DNA of 64,000 nucleotides from Methylobacillus flagellatus_A (GTDB lineage Bacteria; Pseudomonadota; Gammaproteobacteria; Burkholderiales; Methylophilaceae): assembly GCF_031344055.1 (NCBI RefSeq), contig NZ_JADBEN010000003.1; one strand, written 5' to 3'. A program made the translations under genes and the position numbers. The notes beneath the pieces were generated by a model, which saw nothing but the letters and a program-made list of their open reading frames with translations, ran no database searches and was not told where the DNA came from. Shown here piece by piece: positions 42,927 through 55,044 of the stretch. Position 1 is the first letter of the stretch. Each line of letters opens with the position of its first letter.

Positions 42927-43201
42927 CAGGAATCTGCTGTCGTCGGGTCGATCATGCGCCTGATTTGTGAAATGCGGTTGGCAGGGAATCCGCCTTCGTT
43001 GGCGTGCTGGCGGATCAGTTCTTCAGATGGCGCGATATAGACGCAATAAATCTTGTCGTCGGTGACGTAGCTCTCCACCCACTGGATTTGCGGCCCCAAG
43101 GCCTTCAGCACGCTGCATGACTTCGCAGAAACGCCTTGCAATTCCTCGGCGCCCAGGCTGCCAGCGCCTGGAATTTCCCGTTCGATGATAAATTTCGGCA
43201 T
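42926..43201 (-). CDS. DUF4242 (SCO4226-like) protein
   Basis: The 91-residue protein (ATG 43201; frame open to 43288 without support) starts PKFIIEREIPGAGSLGAEELQGVSAKS and contains IQWVESYVTDDKIYCVYIAPSEELIRQHA, the DUF4242 pattern. The Streptomyces homologue SCO4226 binds nickel; no such role is shown here. It is coupled to the cytochrome gene and likely co-expressed with the sulfide module. In this position it may bind a metal or a pathway ligand. Confidence 0.8.
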   Translation of the reverse strand: MPKFIIEREIPGAGSLGAEELQGVSAKSCSVLKALGPQIQWVESYVTDDKIYCVYIAPSEELIRQHANEGGFPANRISQIRRMIDPTTADS

Positions 43202-43315
43202 TGCTCTTCCTCGATAATGGCTTGATCGATCAAGCCTGCTAACAAGAACCCGGCTGGCAAATTCATTGAAATGGTTTCGGCCGGGCATTGCGGCGCACGC
43301 ACATTGTGCGCCGCT

Positions 43316-44107
43316 TCAAAGCTTGACGGCCAGGCTTTGGGTGAACTCGTTGTCCTCATTATCCTGGATGGTGACCGTAAGCGTGCCATCGTGCTTGGCA
43401 ATGAAGGGCAGGCGGATATTGGGATCTTCGCTGATGCCGATGTAAGTATCCGCTTGCAGCACCGGCTCGCCGTTGTAGCGCACGTCGATCTTGCTGATAT
43501 AGAACGCGGGCCGGAAACCCTGCGACACCAGGTCGCGCTGCAGGCCCGTGAACATCGGGTGCTTGATCTGCAGCTTGGCATACCGCAGGTCGCCCTCCGC
43601 AGCCTCGTTATCCAGCGCCAGGCGCATCTTGCCTGCACTCTGGCGGGCCTCCTTCTCATCGCTGTCGAGCGTGCCTCCGCACCCGCCGCTCGCCCTGACG
43701 GGCGCTGCATTGACGTACCATTTGCCATCGCTGGTTTCGGCAACCACATGCACCAGCGAATCCGTCTCCAGGCGGATACGGGTCGCGACCTCGGCCTTGC
43801 CGCTTTGCGGATTGAAATGGAACACGGCGGTAAGCGGCACCGGGTTGGCATCCACGATCACCGAGACCGACTTCACGTACTGGCCTTCTCCCGGTTGGTC
43901 GACGGAAAACGCAAACGGCACCTGGGCGCCGCTTTCCGCACGCCTGGGCGCGGTGATCTTGACCAGATCGCTTTGCTGCAAGGTCTTGCCCGGGAAGAAG
44001 TCGCGCTGCATGCTCTGCCACTTCTGATCCGTGACTTCCGCCGTGGCAGCCATTGATAATGCCAACCCCAATGCGAGCAGTGCTCGTGAAAGCAAACGTG
44101 TCATCAT
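43316..44107 (-). CDS. Fused SoxYZ-like carrier protein, quinoprotein-associated type
   Basis: The product is about 263 residues from ATG 44107 (or 44104), with a signal peptide (TRLLSRALLALGLALSMAATA). The N-terminal half is SoxY-like and ends in the carrier motif GGCGG at about residues 140-144, whose Cys covalently holds sulfur intermediates. The C-terminal half (MFTGLQRDLVSQGFRPAFYISKIDVRYNGEPVLQADTYIGISEDPNIRLPF) is SoxZ-like. Such fusions occur in methylotrophs beside quinoprotein dehydrogenases. Here the neighbours are sulfide dehydrogenase subunits, so it probably receives sulfur from them. The other Sox proteins are absent from the window. Confidence 0.85.
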   Translation of the reverse strand: MMTRLLSRALLALGLALSMAATAEVTDQKWQSMQRDFFPGKTLQQSDLVKITAPRRAESGAQVPFAFSVDQPGEGQYVKSVSVIVDANPVPLTAVFHFNPQSGKAEVATRIRLETDSLVHVVAETSDGKWYVNAAPVRASGGCGGTLDSDEKEARQSAGKMRLALDNEAAEGDLRYAKLQIKHPMFTGLQRDLVSQGFRPAFYISKIDVRYNGEPVLQADTYIGISEDPNIRLPFIAKHDGTLTVTIQDNEDNEFTQSLAVKL

Positions 44108-44132
44108 TGCTTTATCCATTTCATCGTATAGA

Positions 44133-44150
44133 ATACCAACCAGTTGGTAT
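44133..44150. promoter_or_regulatory. Operator-like palindrome between the SoxYZ carrier and TetR genes
   Basis: ATACCAACCAGTTGGTAT is an 18-bp near-perfect dyad (8 of 9 pairs) in the 126 bases between the divergent genes, 26 bases upstream of the carrier gene start. ATACCAAC-type dyads are common TetR-family operators, so this is the likely site at which the adjacent TetR protein represses the sulfide module and possibly itself. Confidence 0.7.
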
Positions 44151-44233
44151 GTTATGCCGGTATACAGATTTGTCAATAGCATTCCACATGGACGCCCAGA
44201 TTAAACTCAAGAGGATTACCACGGAACCTTCGT

Positions 44234-44833
44234 ATGCCTAGCCAGCCCACCGTATCCACGCGTGACCGCATCCTGCATATTGCCAGGGACCTGATCCTCT
44301 CGCGCGGCTTTTCCGCGATGTCGATCGACATGATCTGCGCACAGGCCGGCGTCACCAAGGGCGGGTTCTTCCATCACTTCTCCAACAAGGAAGTACTGGG
44401 CGAAGCGGTATTGCAGCAGTTCTGGCAAGATGCGCTGGAACGGCAGCAGCACGTCATGCAATCGACGCACGCCTCCAGGCTGGAGCAGCTGGTGGCCTAC
44501 CTGGACGACGCCATTATTTCCTATCAGGACCCGCAGCTCAGCCAGGGCTGCATGCTCGCCATCTTCACCATGGGGCTTGCCGAGACGAATCCGCGGCTGT
44601 TCCAGGCCTCACGGCGATATTTCCAGGACTGGCGCAACCAGCTGACCGGCATGTTCGAGCAGATCAAGGCCGAACAGCATCTTGACGCCTTTGATGCAGA
44701 CGCCTGGGCAGAGCTGTATATCGCCGCCCTCGAGGGCGCCTTGCTGCTTGCCAAGGCCATGAACGACACGCAAGTGATCGCCCGCACGCTCTCGCTCTAC
44801 AAGCGGCAATTGCTCGAGGTTGCCAAGCGGTAG
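44234..44833 (+). CDS. TetR-family regulator of the sulfide/SoxYZ module
   Basis: The 199-residue protein has a TetR helix-turn-helix at about 10-55 (TRDRILHIARDLILSRGFSAMSIDMICAQAGVTKGGFFHHFSNKEVLGEAVL) and a C-terminal TetR_C-like ligand domain. It resembles regulators such as NemR/AcnR-like proteins that respond to reactive electrophiles or thiol-modifying compounds; this is only a similarity of type. It is divergent from the SoxYZ-like carrier with an operator-like dyad between them. Cysteines that could sense redox are present (ICAQ, QGCML). Confidence 0.88.
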   Translation: MPSQPTVSTRDRILHIARDLILSRGFSAMSIDMICAQAGVTKGGFFHHFSNKEVLGEAVLQQFWQDALERQQHVMQSTHASRLEQLVAYLDDAIISYQDPQLSQGCMLAIFTMGLAETNPRLFQASRRYFQDWRNQLTGMFEQIKAEQHLDAFDADAWAELYIAALEGALLLAKAMNDTQVIARTLSLYKRQLLEVAKR

Positions 44834-44889
44834 CCAAGCCTGCATGCATAAAACCCATACAATTTTTATGGAAATACCCATGCGGGCTA

Positions 44890-44919
44890 TTGACACTCGT
44901 TAAGGCACCTAACTATCAT
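44890..44919 (+). promoter_or_regulatory. Sigma-70 promoter of the MarR gene
   Basis: TTGACA (44890-44895) and TATCAT (44914-44919) are 18 bases apart, placing the start of transcription right before the marR-type gene at 44930. The short leader leaves room for the MarR protein to block its own promoter; the sequence ATCATAATCCGTACGAT covering the -10 and start region is partly symmetrical. Confidence 0.65.
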
Positions 44920-44929
44920 AATCCGTACG

Positions 44930-45433
44930 ATGCTACTAATAAAAGAATTGCCGACCTCAGAGTCGCTGAAAAAATTTGCAGGCTATTACCCGGAAGCCGA
45001 CATCGTCGCGATCTGGGAATTCGTCAATATCCTGCGCGCCGCGTCCGACCTCTCGGACGCACTGGACAAGATGCTGGCGCAACACGGCCTGCTGCAGGGG
45101 CGCTGGTGGGTCCTGGTGCTGCTGCTGCGCGAGGACAACCTTAGCTCATCCCCTTCGGAGCTGGCCGAGAAGGCCGGCGTCACCAAGGCCACGATGACCG
45201 GCTTCATCGACGGGCTGGAAAGCGAAGGGCTGGTAAGCCGCCTCACCGACCGCAAGGACAGGCGCAAGCTCAAGATCAAGCTCACGGCGGCAGGGCGCAA
45301 AAAGCTCGACGAGGTCATGCCGGTGTACTACACCAACGTCGCGGCCCTGATGTCCACCTTGTCGCTGCAGCATCGCCAGGATGTAGTGCGCCATATGCAG
45401 ACCCTGGGCGCCAACGCCGACATCATCAAGTAA
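44930..45433 (+). CDS. MarR-family transcriptional regulator
   Basis: The 167-residue protein has a typical MarR winged helix: LSSSPSELAEKAGVTKATMTGFIDGLESEGLVSRLTDRKDRRKLKIKLTAAG (about 80-130), flanked by the dimerisation helices. No transport or efflux gene follows at once; the next 325 bases hold no clear gene, so its target is either itself or elsewhere. A short in-frame-less ORF at 45485-45550 with a signal-like sequence could be the decayed start of a former partner gene. Confidence 0.85.
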   Translation: MLLIKELPTSESLKKFAGYYPEADIVAIWEFVNILRAASDLSDALDKMLAQHGLLQGRWWVLVLLLREDNLSSSPSELAEKAGVTKATMTGFIDGLESEGLVSRLTDRKDRRKLKIKLTAAGRKKLDEVMPVYYTNVAALMSTLSLQHRQDVVRHMQTLGANADIIK

Positions 45434-45758
45434 CAAAAGCGCACCAAACCGTTTCTACATCGTTATCCTGGGCGGGAGTCCAACATGCATCGCAACATCC
45501 TTAAAGCTTTCGGCACCGCTGTGATCGCGGTGTTTTGCCTGGATGCCTGAGAAGGCGGACCCATATCGACGACTCCCCTGAAAACGCCGTGCTGGTCGCC
45601 GGCATGACCTGCTCGTTGATCGTGCATCCCGTCACGCAAACAGGGAAAACCGCCGTGCCGCCTGCTTGATTCTCCGACAGCAAAACCCGCCGTCGGCTGA
45701 CTGCAACGTACGCGGCAGTCGCGCAGAATGAGACAACACTAGCTCAAAGGAGAACGTC
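45434..45758. other. Gene-free stretch, with a possible decayed gene start
   Basis: This 325-base stretch holds one signal-peptide-like start, ATG 45485 to TGA 45550 (MHRNILKAFGTAVIAVFCLDA), which stops after 21 residues, and then frames with stops in all readings. It may be the remains of an outer-membrane lipoprotein gene of an efflux set that the MarR protein once controlled. At its end, AAAGGAG precedes the DUF3008 gene. Confidence 0.4.
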
Positions 45759-45956
45759 ATGCCCGCCAAATCCAAGGCTCAGCAAATGGCTGCCGGCGCC
45801 GCGCTTTCAGCAAAACGTGGTGAAACCAGCAAAAAAGACCTCAAGGGCGCTTCGCGCAGCATGGTCAACAGCATGAGCGAGAAGGAATTGGAAAAACTCG
45901 CTTCCACCTCGCGCAAAGGCAAGCCTTACAAGGCTAATAAAGACACCCATCATTGA
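45759..45956 (+). CDS. DUF3008 family small protein
   Basis: The 65-residue basic protein (MPAKSKAQQMAAGAALSAKRGE, then DLKGASRSMVNSMSEKELEKLASTSRKGKP) matches the DUF3008 pattern of short stress-associated bacterial proteins of unknown function. Its start has AAAGGAG with a 6-base spacer, and a strong intrinsic terminator follows at 45971-46007, so it is a monocistronic and possibly highly expressed gene. Confidence 0.8.
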   Translation: MPAKSKAQQMAAGAALSAKRGETSKKDLKGASRSMVNSMSEKELEKLASTSRKGKPYKANKDTHH

Positions 45957-45970
45957 GCCGACCGGCTTAA

Positions 45971-46007
45971 TTCAGCAAGGCAGAAAACTGCCTTGCTGAA
46001 ATTTTAT
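45971..46007 (+). terminator. Intrinsic terminator after the DUF3008 gene
   Basis: TTCAGCAAGGCAG (45971-45983), an AAAA loop, and the exact complement CTGCCTTGCTGAA (45988-46000) are followed by ATTTTAT. This is a 13-base perfect stem with a moderate U-tract. Confidence 0.88.
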
Positions 46008-46165
46008 GTAAGACCGCGTTACCCTCCCTTGTAAGACAATTCCTACTTTGTAGGGAATTCCCGTTTTTTGCCTGAAATTATCGCGATATTCGGCGATTTT
46101 GACGCCTGCAAACCCATCAGTTGCGCTACACTACCGCATCTTGAAATCTGCAGGATATGCACTCC

Positions 46166-49630
<3,465 letters not shown>

Positions 49631-49636
49631 AACGCG

Positions 49637-50497
49637 ATGCAACAAAAGCCTGGACACCCCCCGGAACAGCCGCACGCTCACATGAGCACGCTGGATATCG
49701 AACTGCGCTTGCTGGCGGAAGCGATCTACCTGCGCTACAACTACGATTTCCGCGATTACACCGGCTCGTCGCAAAAGCGGCGCGTAGTACAGGCCGTGCG
49801 CGCCTTCGACTGCAAATCCGTCTCGGAGCTGCAGGCGCGCATCCTGCATGACGCCGACCTGTTCATGCAATTGCTGCAATTCCTCACCATCCCGGTGAGC
49901 GAGATGTTTCGCGACCCCGGCTATTACGCCAGCCTGCGCGAGGAAGTCCTGCCCATACTGAGGACCTACCCTTCCCTCAAGATCTGGGTCGCGGGATGCA
50001 GCACCGGGGAGGAGGTCTATTCCCTGGCCATCCTGCTACGCGAGGAAGGCCTGCTGGAACGCACCATCATCTATGCCACGGACATCAACCCGGTTTCGCT
50101 GGACAAGGCGCGCAAGGGCGTTTTCCCGTTGTCGCGCATGCAGCTTTACACCAAGAACTATCAGGAGGCAGGCGGGAGGCAGGCGTTTTCCGACTACTAT
50201 ACGGCGGCCTACAATGCAGCGCTATTCGATCGCTCCTTGTGCGAAAACGTCACCTTCGCGGACCACAGCCTCGCCACCGACAGCGTGTTCTCGGAAACGC
50301 ACCTGATCTCCTGCCGCAACGTGCTGATTTACTTCAACCGCAAGCTGCAGGACCGTGCGCTCGGGCTGTTCCATGAGTCGTTGTGCCATCGCGGCTTCCT
50401 CGGCCTGGGCAGCAAGGAAAGCATCGATTTCTCGGATTACAGCCAGCATTTTGAAGCCGTGCAGAAACGTGAACGTATTTTCCGCAAGCTAGGATGA
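49637..50497 (+). CDS. CheR-type SAM-dependent protein-glutamate methyltransferase
   Basis: The 286-residue protein has a CheR N-domain (LAEAIYLRYNYDFRDYTGSSQKRRV) and the C-terminal methyltransferase with IWVAGCSTGEEVYSLAILL as the SAM loop, ATDINPVSLDKARKG, and SCRNVLIYFNRKLQ. It lacks extra TPR repeats. In chemotaxis CheR methylates receptor glutamates, but no methyl-accepting protein is in the window, so the target may be the kinase or a distant receptor. It starts six bases after the kinase stop; ATG 49682 is an alternative. It ends with a four-base overlap with the CheB gene. Confidence 0.85.
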   Translation: MQQKPGHPPEQPHAHMSTLDIELRLLAEAIYLRYNYDFRDYTGSSQKRRVVQAVRAFDCKSVSELQARILHDADLFMQLLQFLTIPVSEMFRDPGYYASLREEVLPILRTYPSLKIWVAGCSTGEEVYSLAILLREEGLLERTIIYATDINPVSLDKARKGVFPLSRMQLYTKNYQEAGGRQAFSDYYTAAYNAALFDRSLCENVTFADHSLATDSVFSETHLISCRNVLIYFNRKLQDRALGLFHESLCHRGFLGLGSKESIDFSDYSQHFEAVQKRERIFRKLG

Positions 50498-51105
50498 TGC
50501 AGAAAAAACTCATTCAATCCTTGAAGCGACGCACGATCCAGGCGGTCGTCGTCGGCGCTTCCGCAGGCGGCGTCGACGCCATGCTGAAACTGTTCCATCG
50601 ACTGCCGATGCGCTACCCCATTCCCATCGTCGCCCTGCTGCATATGCAGAACCTTCGCGAGAGCAAACTGGCGGAACTGTTCCAGCACCATCTCAGCCTG
50701 CCGGTGAAGGAGGCCGAGGACAAGGAGGAGATTGCTCCCGGCACCCTGTACTTCGCCCCGCCAGGCTACCACCTGTCGATCGAGCATAACCTGCAGTTCT
50801 CGCTGAGCTGCGAAGCGCCATTGCACTTTTCGCGGCCTGCCATCGATATCCTGATGGAGTCTGCCGCAGACGCCTATGAAGCCGCCCTGCTGGGCATCCT
50901 GCTCACGGGCGCGAACCAGGACGGCGCCGCCGGCCTGCAGGCAGTCAAGCAAGCCGGCGGCCTCAGCGTCGTGCAGGATCCGGATGAAGCGGAAATAGAT
51001 TACATGCCGCGCGCAGCCATCAGTCTGCAAAAACCCGACTTGATACTGCGCCTGGCGGATATCGAACAACTATTGATCACATTGGGGGAAAGACATGTCC
51101 ACTAA
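50494..51105 (+). CDS. CheB-type methylesterase without receiver domain
   Basis: The 203-residue protein is only the methylesterase domain: VVGASAGG with S23, LLH with H50, and LTGANQDGAAG with D143 make the Ser-His-Asp triad. The usual N-terminal receiver domain is missing, so it cannot be switched by phosphorylation in the normal way and may instead be regulated by partner kinases. Such short CheB proteins occur in CheB/CheR-kinase cassettes. It overlaps the CheR gene by four bases and the next gene by 11. Confidence 0.85.
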   Translation: MMQKKLIQSLKRRTIQAVVVGASAGGVDAMLKLFHRLPMRYPIPIVALLHMQNLRESKLAELFQHHLSLPVKEAEDKEEIAPGTLYFAPPGYHLSIEHNLQFSLSCEAPLHFSRPAIDILMESAADAYEAALLGILLTGANQDGAAGLQAVKQAGGLSVVQDPDEAEIDYMPRAAISLQKPDLILRLADIEQLLITLGERHVH

Positions 51106-52312
51106 TACAGAGCTGCTGCCCAGCAAGTTGCTGATTGTGGATGACTTGGCAGAAAACCTGCAGGCGCTCGCTGCCATCATCCGTGGTGAGGACCGTATCA
51201 TTTATGAGGCACGATCGGGAGAAGAAGCACTGGCGCTGATGCTGGAGCACGACTTCGCACTGGCGATCCTCGATGTGCAGATGCCGGGCATGGACGGTTT
51301 CGAGCTTGCCAACTTCATGCGCGGCACGGCCAAGACGCGCGACATCCCCATCGTATTCGTCACCGCCGCCGCCACTGAATCCAACTTCGACTTCCGCGGC
51401 TATGCCACCGGCGCCGTCGATTTCCTCCACAAGCCGCTCGACATCGGCGCCGTCAAGAGCAAGGTCAACGTCTTCGTCGCGCTGCACCAACAACGCATGG
51501 AAATCCAGCGGCAGGTCGCCGAGCTGGAAGCCAGCAGGAAAAAACAGGAATCGCTGCTGGCGGAACTGCGCCACACGCAAGCCGAGCTGGAGAAATCCAT
51601 CACCGTCCGCGACAACTTCATCTCCATGGTCGCGCACGAACTGCGCACGCCCCTCAACACCCTGTTCCTGGATGTACAAGTGCGCACCTTGCAGCTGGAG
51701 CGCGACAACCTCGCGGCCTTCACCCAGCCGGAACTGCAAAAGATGACGGAACGCGACCGCCGGCAGATCAAGAACATGATCCGCCTGATCGACGATATGC
51801 TGGACCTCACGCGGATCTCCAGCGGCAAATTGTCCGTGCGTCCGATCAGCACCAACCTGACCGAACTGCTGCAACGCCTGGTGCACGACCTGACGCCGCA
51901 GGCAAAGACACTGGGCTACACCCTCGAGCTGGAAGCGGAGGAACAGATCCATGGCGAATGGGACGCTTTCCGCCTGGAGCAGATCATTGCCAACCTGATC
52001 ACCAACGCCATGCGCTATGGCAATGCAAAACCCATCCATATCTCGCTGCAACAGCAAGCAGGCCATGCCTTGATTGCCGTCAAGGACCAGGGATTGGGCA
52101 TCTCGCCCGAAGACCAGGCCCGCATCTTCCTCGCCTTCGAGCGTTGCCAGGGCAACCAGGTCAGCGCGGGGCTGGGGTTGGGGCTCTATATTGCACAGCA
52201 ACTGGCAGAAGCGCACCAGGGCAGGATAACGGTGCAAAGCACTCTCGGCGAAGGCTCCACGTTCACGCTGCATCTGCCGTTGCAAATCCAGCAAACGGCG
52301 CACCACGCTTAG
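51095..52312 (+). CDS. Response-regulator histidine kinase (REC-HisKA-HATPase)
   Basis: The 405-residue soluble protein begins with a receiver domain (LLIVDDLAENLQAL; phospho-acceptor D60 in AILDVQMPGMDG), then a coiled linker, HisKA with H181 in MVAHELRTPLNT, and HATPase ending in GLGLGLYIAQQLAEA. It has no DNA-binding or membrane part. It is likely phosphorylated by the large hybrid kinase and passes on its own signal. Its stop codon lies inside the 28-bp palindrome at 52309-52336. Confidence 0.88.
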   Translation: MSTNTELLPSKLLIVDDLAENLQALAAIIRGEDRIIYEARSGEEALALMLEHDFALAILDVQMPGMDGFELANFMRGTAKTRDIPIVFVTAAATESNFDFRGYATGAVDFLHKPLDIGAVKSKVNVFVALHQQRMEIQRQVAELEASRKKQESLLAELRHTQAELEKSITVRDNFISMVAHELRTPLNTLFLDVQVRTLQLERDNLAAFTQPELQKMTERDRRQIKNMIRLIDDMLDLTRISSGKLSVRPISTNLTELLQRLVHDLTPQAKTLGYTLELEAEEQIHGEWDAFRLEQIIANLITNAMRYGNAKPIHISLQQQAGHALIAVKDQGLGISPEDQARIFLAFERCQGNQVSAGLGLGLYIAQQLAEAHQGRITVQSTLGEGSTFTLHLPLQIQQTAHHA

Positions 52313-52336
52313 AGCCTGTTCATGAACAGGCTCTAA
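52309..52336. terminator. Perfect 28-bp palindrome after the signalling operon
   Basis: TTAGAGCCTGTTCA (52309-52322) is followed at once by its exact complement TGAACAGGCTCTAA (52323-52336). It contains the stop codon of the kinase gene and lies between it and the convergent katG gene. It shares its core GCCTGTT/AACAGGC with the palindrome at 24369-24390. It probably acts as a bidirectional terminator or transcript 3'-end stabiliser. Confidence 0.65.
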
Positions 52337-52423
52337 GACATAAAAAAGCCGCAGCGGCGGCTTGGCACAACAAGAAACAGCCTGGCACCCCACAGAACCA
52401 AGAAAGGTGGCAGGCTGTTTGCA

Positions 52424-54691
52424 TCAACGCTTGTCGAACCTGTCCAGCTCCATGACCTTGGACCATGCACTGACGAAGTCGTGCACGAACTTCTCCTTCG
52501 CATCGTCGAACGCATAGACTTCGGCCACTGCCCGCAATTCCGAATTGGAACCGAACACCAGGTCTACCGGGGTTGCGGTCCACTTGAGCTTGTCCGTGGC
52601 ACGGTCGCGCCCCTCGTAAATCCCTTGGCCCGAAGCCGCCTTGGACCACTTGGTGGACATGCTGAGCAGGTTGACGAAGAAATCATTGCTCAGGGTACCC
52701 GGACGGTCGGTGAACACGCCATGCTTGACACCGCCCGCATTCGCATCCAACGTCCGCAGGCCGCCCACCAGCACCGTCATCTCCGGCACAGTCAGGGTCA
52801 GGAAGTTGGCGCGCTCCACCAGCATGTCGGCGGGAGAGCGGCGGTTGCCCTCGCCAAAGTAATTGCGGAAGCCGTCGGCCTTGGGCTCAAGCGCGGCAAA
52901 CGACTTCACGTCGGTCTGCTCCTGCGATGCATCGGTGCGACCCGGCGTGAACGGCACCGTCACGGTATAACCCGCATCCTTGGCCGCCTTCTCGACAGCG
53001 GCTGCGCCGCCAAGCACGACCAGGTCAGCCAGCGACACTTTCTTGCCGCCGGACTGAGCGCTGTTGAAGTCCTTCTGCACCTCCTCCAGCCGCTTCAGGA
53101 CCTTGCTCAGCTCGTTGGGGTTGTTCACCGCCCAGTCCTTCTGCGGGGCAAGGCGCAGCCTGCCGCCATTGGCGCCGCCGCGCATATCCGTGCCGCGGAA
53201 GGGGGCCGCCGCCGCCCATGCAGTCCTCACCAGCTCGGGCACCGTCAAGCCGGATGCCAATATCCGGCTCTTCAACCCGGCAATGTCGTTCGCATCGATC
53301 AACGCATGATCCACGGCCGGGACAGGGTCCTGCCAGAGCAGTACCTCATCCGGCACCTCGCTGCCGAGGTAGCGCGCACGCGGCCCGAGGTCGCGGTGGG
53401 TGAGCTTGAACCAGGCCTTGGCAAATGCCAGCTCGTATTCTTTCGGGTTATCCAGGAAGCGCTTGGAAATCTTGCGGTACTCCGGGTCTTCCTTCAACGC
53501 CAGGTCGGTGGTGAACATGATGGGCGCATGGCGCTTGTCGGGAATATGCGCGTCGGGAACGAAATTCGCGCCCTGGCCGTTCTTGGGGATCCACTGGATG
53601 GCCCCGGCAGGGCTCTTGGTCTTTTCCCAGTCGAAGGTATAGAGCCAGGTCAGGTACTCATGCGTCCAGCGCGTGGGGTTGGTCGACCAGGCACCTTCCA
53701 AGCCGCTGGTGATGGTGTCTTCCGCATTGCCCTTGCCGCACTTGTTCTTCCAGCCGAAGCCCTGTTCCTCGACACCCGCCGCCGCGGGCTCGGCGCCCAC
53801 GCACTTCTCGGGATTGGCCGCACCGTGCGCCTTGCCGAAGGTATGCCCGCCTGCGATCAACGCCACGGTTTCCTCATCGTTCATCGCCATGCGGCCGAAG
53901 GTCTCGCGGATATCCTTGGCGGCAGCGAGCGGATCGGGATTGCCGTTCGGACCTTCCGGGTTGACATAGATCAGGCCCATCTGCACCGCGGCCAGCGGGT
54001 TTTCCAATTGGCGCTTGCCGCTGTAGCGTTTGTCGCCCAGCCATTCCTTTTCCGGACCCCAGTAGACCATGTCAGGCTCCCAGTCGTCCACGCGGCCTCC
54101 GGCGAAACCGAAGGTCTTGAAGCCCATGGATTCCAGCGCCACATTGCCCGCCAGCACCATGAGGTCGCCCCATGAAATCTTGTTGCCGTACTTCTGCTTC
54201 ACCGGCCATAACAAGCGCCTGGCCTTGTCCAGGCTCACATTGTCCGGCCAGCTGTTGAGCGGCTCGAAGCGCTGCTGTCCGCCGCCCGCGCCGCCGCGGC
54301 CATCACCCACACGATACGTGCCGGCGCTATGCCAGGCCATGCGGATGAAGAAAGGCCCGTAATGCCCGTAATCCGCAGGCCACCAGGGCTGAGACGTCTT
54401 CATCACCTGTTCGATATCCTGCTTCACCGCCTTGATGTCCAGGGTCTTGAACTGTTCGGCGTAATCGAATGACTTGTCCAGGGGGTTGGATTCCGCCGCA
54501 TGCTGGCGCAGAGGCTGGAGATCAAGCTGCTCGGGCCACCAGAATTTGGGAGACTGCAACGCCGCCTCGCCCGATACGCTCTGGTACTGTTTGCCCGATT
54601 TGCTTTCAGCTGCCTGGGCCTGGCTAGCCAGGGTGACGGCAGCCAATGCCAACACCACTACCTTGGTATAGAAAATCGCGTTCTCTTTCAT
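52424..54691 (-). CDS. katG: Exported catalase-peroxidase KatG
   Basis: The 755-residue protein starts with a signal peptide (MKENAIFYTKVVVLALAAVT, cleavage near SQAQA-AE), unlike most cytosolic KatG. The distal site R117, W120, H121 (FIRMAWHSAGTYR), Y210 (EPDMVYWGPE) and M in AVQMGLIYVN make the Met-Tyr-Trp adduct needed for catalase activity, and the proximal His lies in GGHTFGKAHGA. It should degrade hydrogen peroxide in the periplasm, like KatP/KatG2-type exported enzymes. It lies downstream of a small exported-protein gene on the same strand and near a divergent oxyR, so OxyR control is likely. Confidence 0.92.
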   Translation of the reverse strand: MKENAIFYTKVVVLALAAVTLASQAQAAESKSGKQYQSVSGEAALQSPKFWWPEQLDLQPLRQHAAESNPLDKSFDYAEQFKTLDIKAVKQDIEQVMKTSQPWWPADYGHYGPFFIRMAWHSAGTYRVGDGRGGAGGGQQRFEPLNSWPDNVSLDKARRLLWPVKQKYGNKISWGDLMVLAGNVALESMGFKTFGFAGGRVDDWEPDMVYWGPEKEWLGDKRYSGKRQLENPLAAVQMGLIYVNPEGPNGNPDPLAAAKDIRETFGRMAMNDEETVALIAGGHTFGKAHGAANPEKCVGAEPAAAGVEEQGFGWKNKCGKGNAEDTITSGLEGAWSTNPTRWTHEYLTWLYTFDWEKTKSPAGAIQWIPKNGQGANFVPDAHIPDKRHAPIMFTTDLALKEDPEYRKISKRFLDNPKEYELAFAKAWFKLTHRDLGPRARYLGSEVPDEVLLWQDPVPAVDHALIDANDIAGLKSRILASGLTVPELVRTAWAAAAPFRGTDMRGGANGGRLRLAPQKDWAVNNPNELSKVLKRLEEVQKDFNSAQSGGKKVSLADLVVLGGAAAVEKAAKDAGYTVTVPFTPGRTDASQEQTDVKSFAALEPKADGFRNYFGEGNRRSPADMLVERANFLTLTVPEMTVLVGGLRTLDANAGGVKHGVFTDRPGTLSNDFFVNLLSMSTKWSKAASGQGIYEGRDRATDKLKWTATPVDLVFGSNSELRAVAEVYAFDDAKEKFVHDFVSAWSKVMELDRFDKR

Positions 54692-54765
54692 TTTACTTTC
54701 TCCTCTGATTTGTTATGCGCCTTGCCCCGGGCCGCTGCCAGCCAGGGGCAAGGCCCGTCCATGCA

Positions 54766-55044
54766 TCAATGCAGGATGCTGGAGGCGAATAGGGCAAGCG
54801 ACTTGTCCACGTCGGGCTTGTCGTTGCTGACAGCGCCGGCTTGGCGCTCGCTCTTGCCCAACAGGCTGTTGGCAAACAGGCTCAGGGATTGGTCGACATC
54901 AGGGCGCTGGTTGCTGGCCGCCTCGGGCAGCGGCTTCCAGGTGCCGAGCAGGCTGTTGGCGAAAGGGCGGATGGAGTCGGCATGGGCGCTGGACATGGCG
55001 GAAGCCATCAAGATCAGGGCCGCAATTTGCGTAGTCTTTTTCAT
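54766..55044 (-). CDS. Small exported protein with three imperfect repeats
   Basis: The 92-residue product from ATG 55044 has a signal peptide (MKKTTQIAALILMASAMSSAHA) and then three copies of a short unit: DSIRPFANSLLG, DQSLSLFANSLLGKS and DKSLALFASSILH, spaced by about 25 residues with a linking NxxPDVD. I do not recognise the family. It lies 74 bases upstream of katG and probably shares the transcript driven from the oxyR intergenic region, suggesting a link to peroxide stress in the periplasm. Confidence 0.6.
   Translation of the reverse strand: MKKTTQIAALILMASAMSSAHADSIRPFANSLLGTWKPLPEAASNQRPDVDQSLSLFANSLLGKSERQAGAVSNDKPDVDKSLALFASSILH

Noticed and set aside
52481..54175. A 564-codon plus-strand frame opposite katG
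   Set aside because: The katG frame carries the full catalytic set; the opposite frame is a shadow without motifs.
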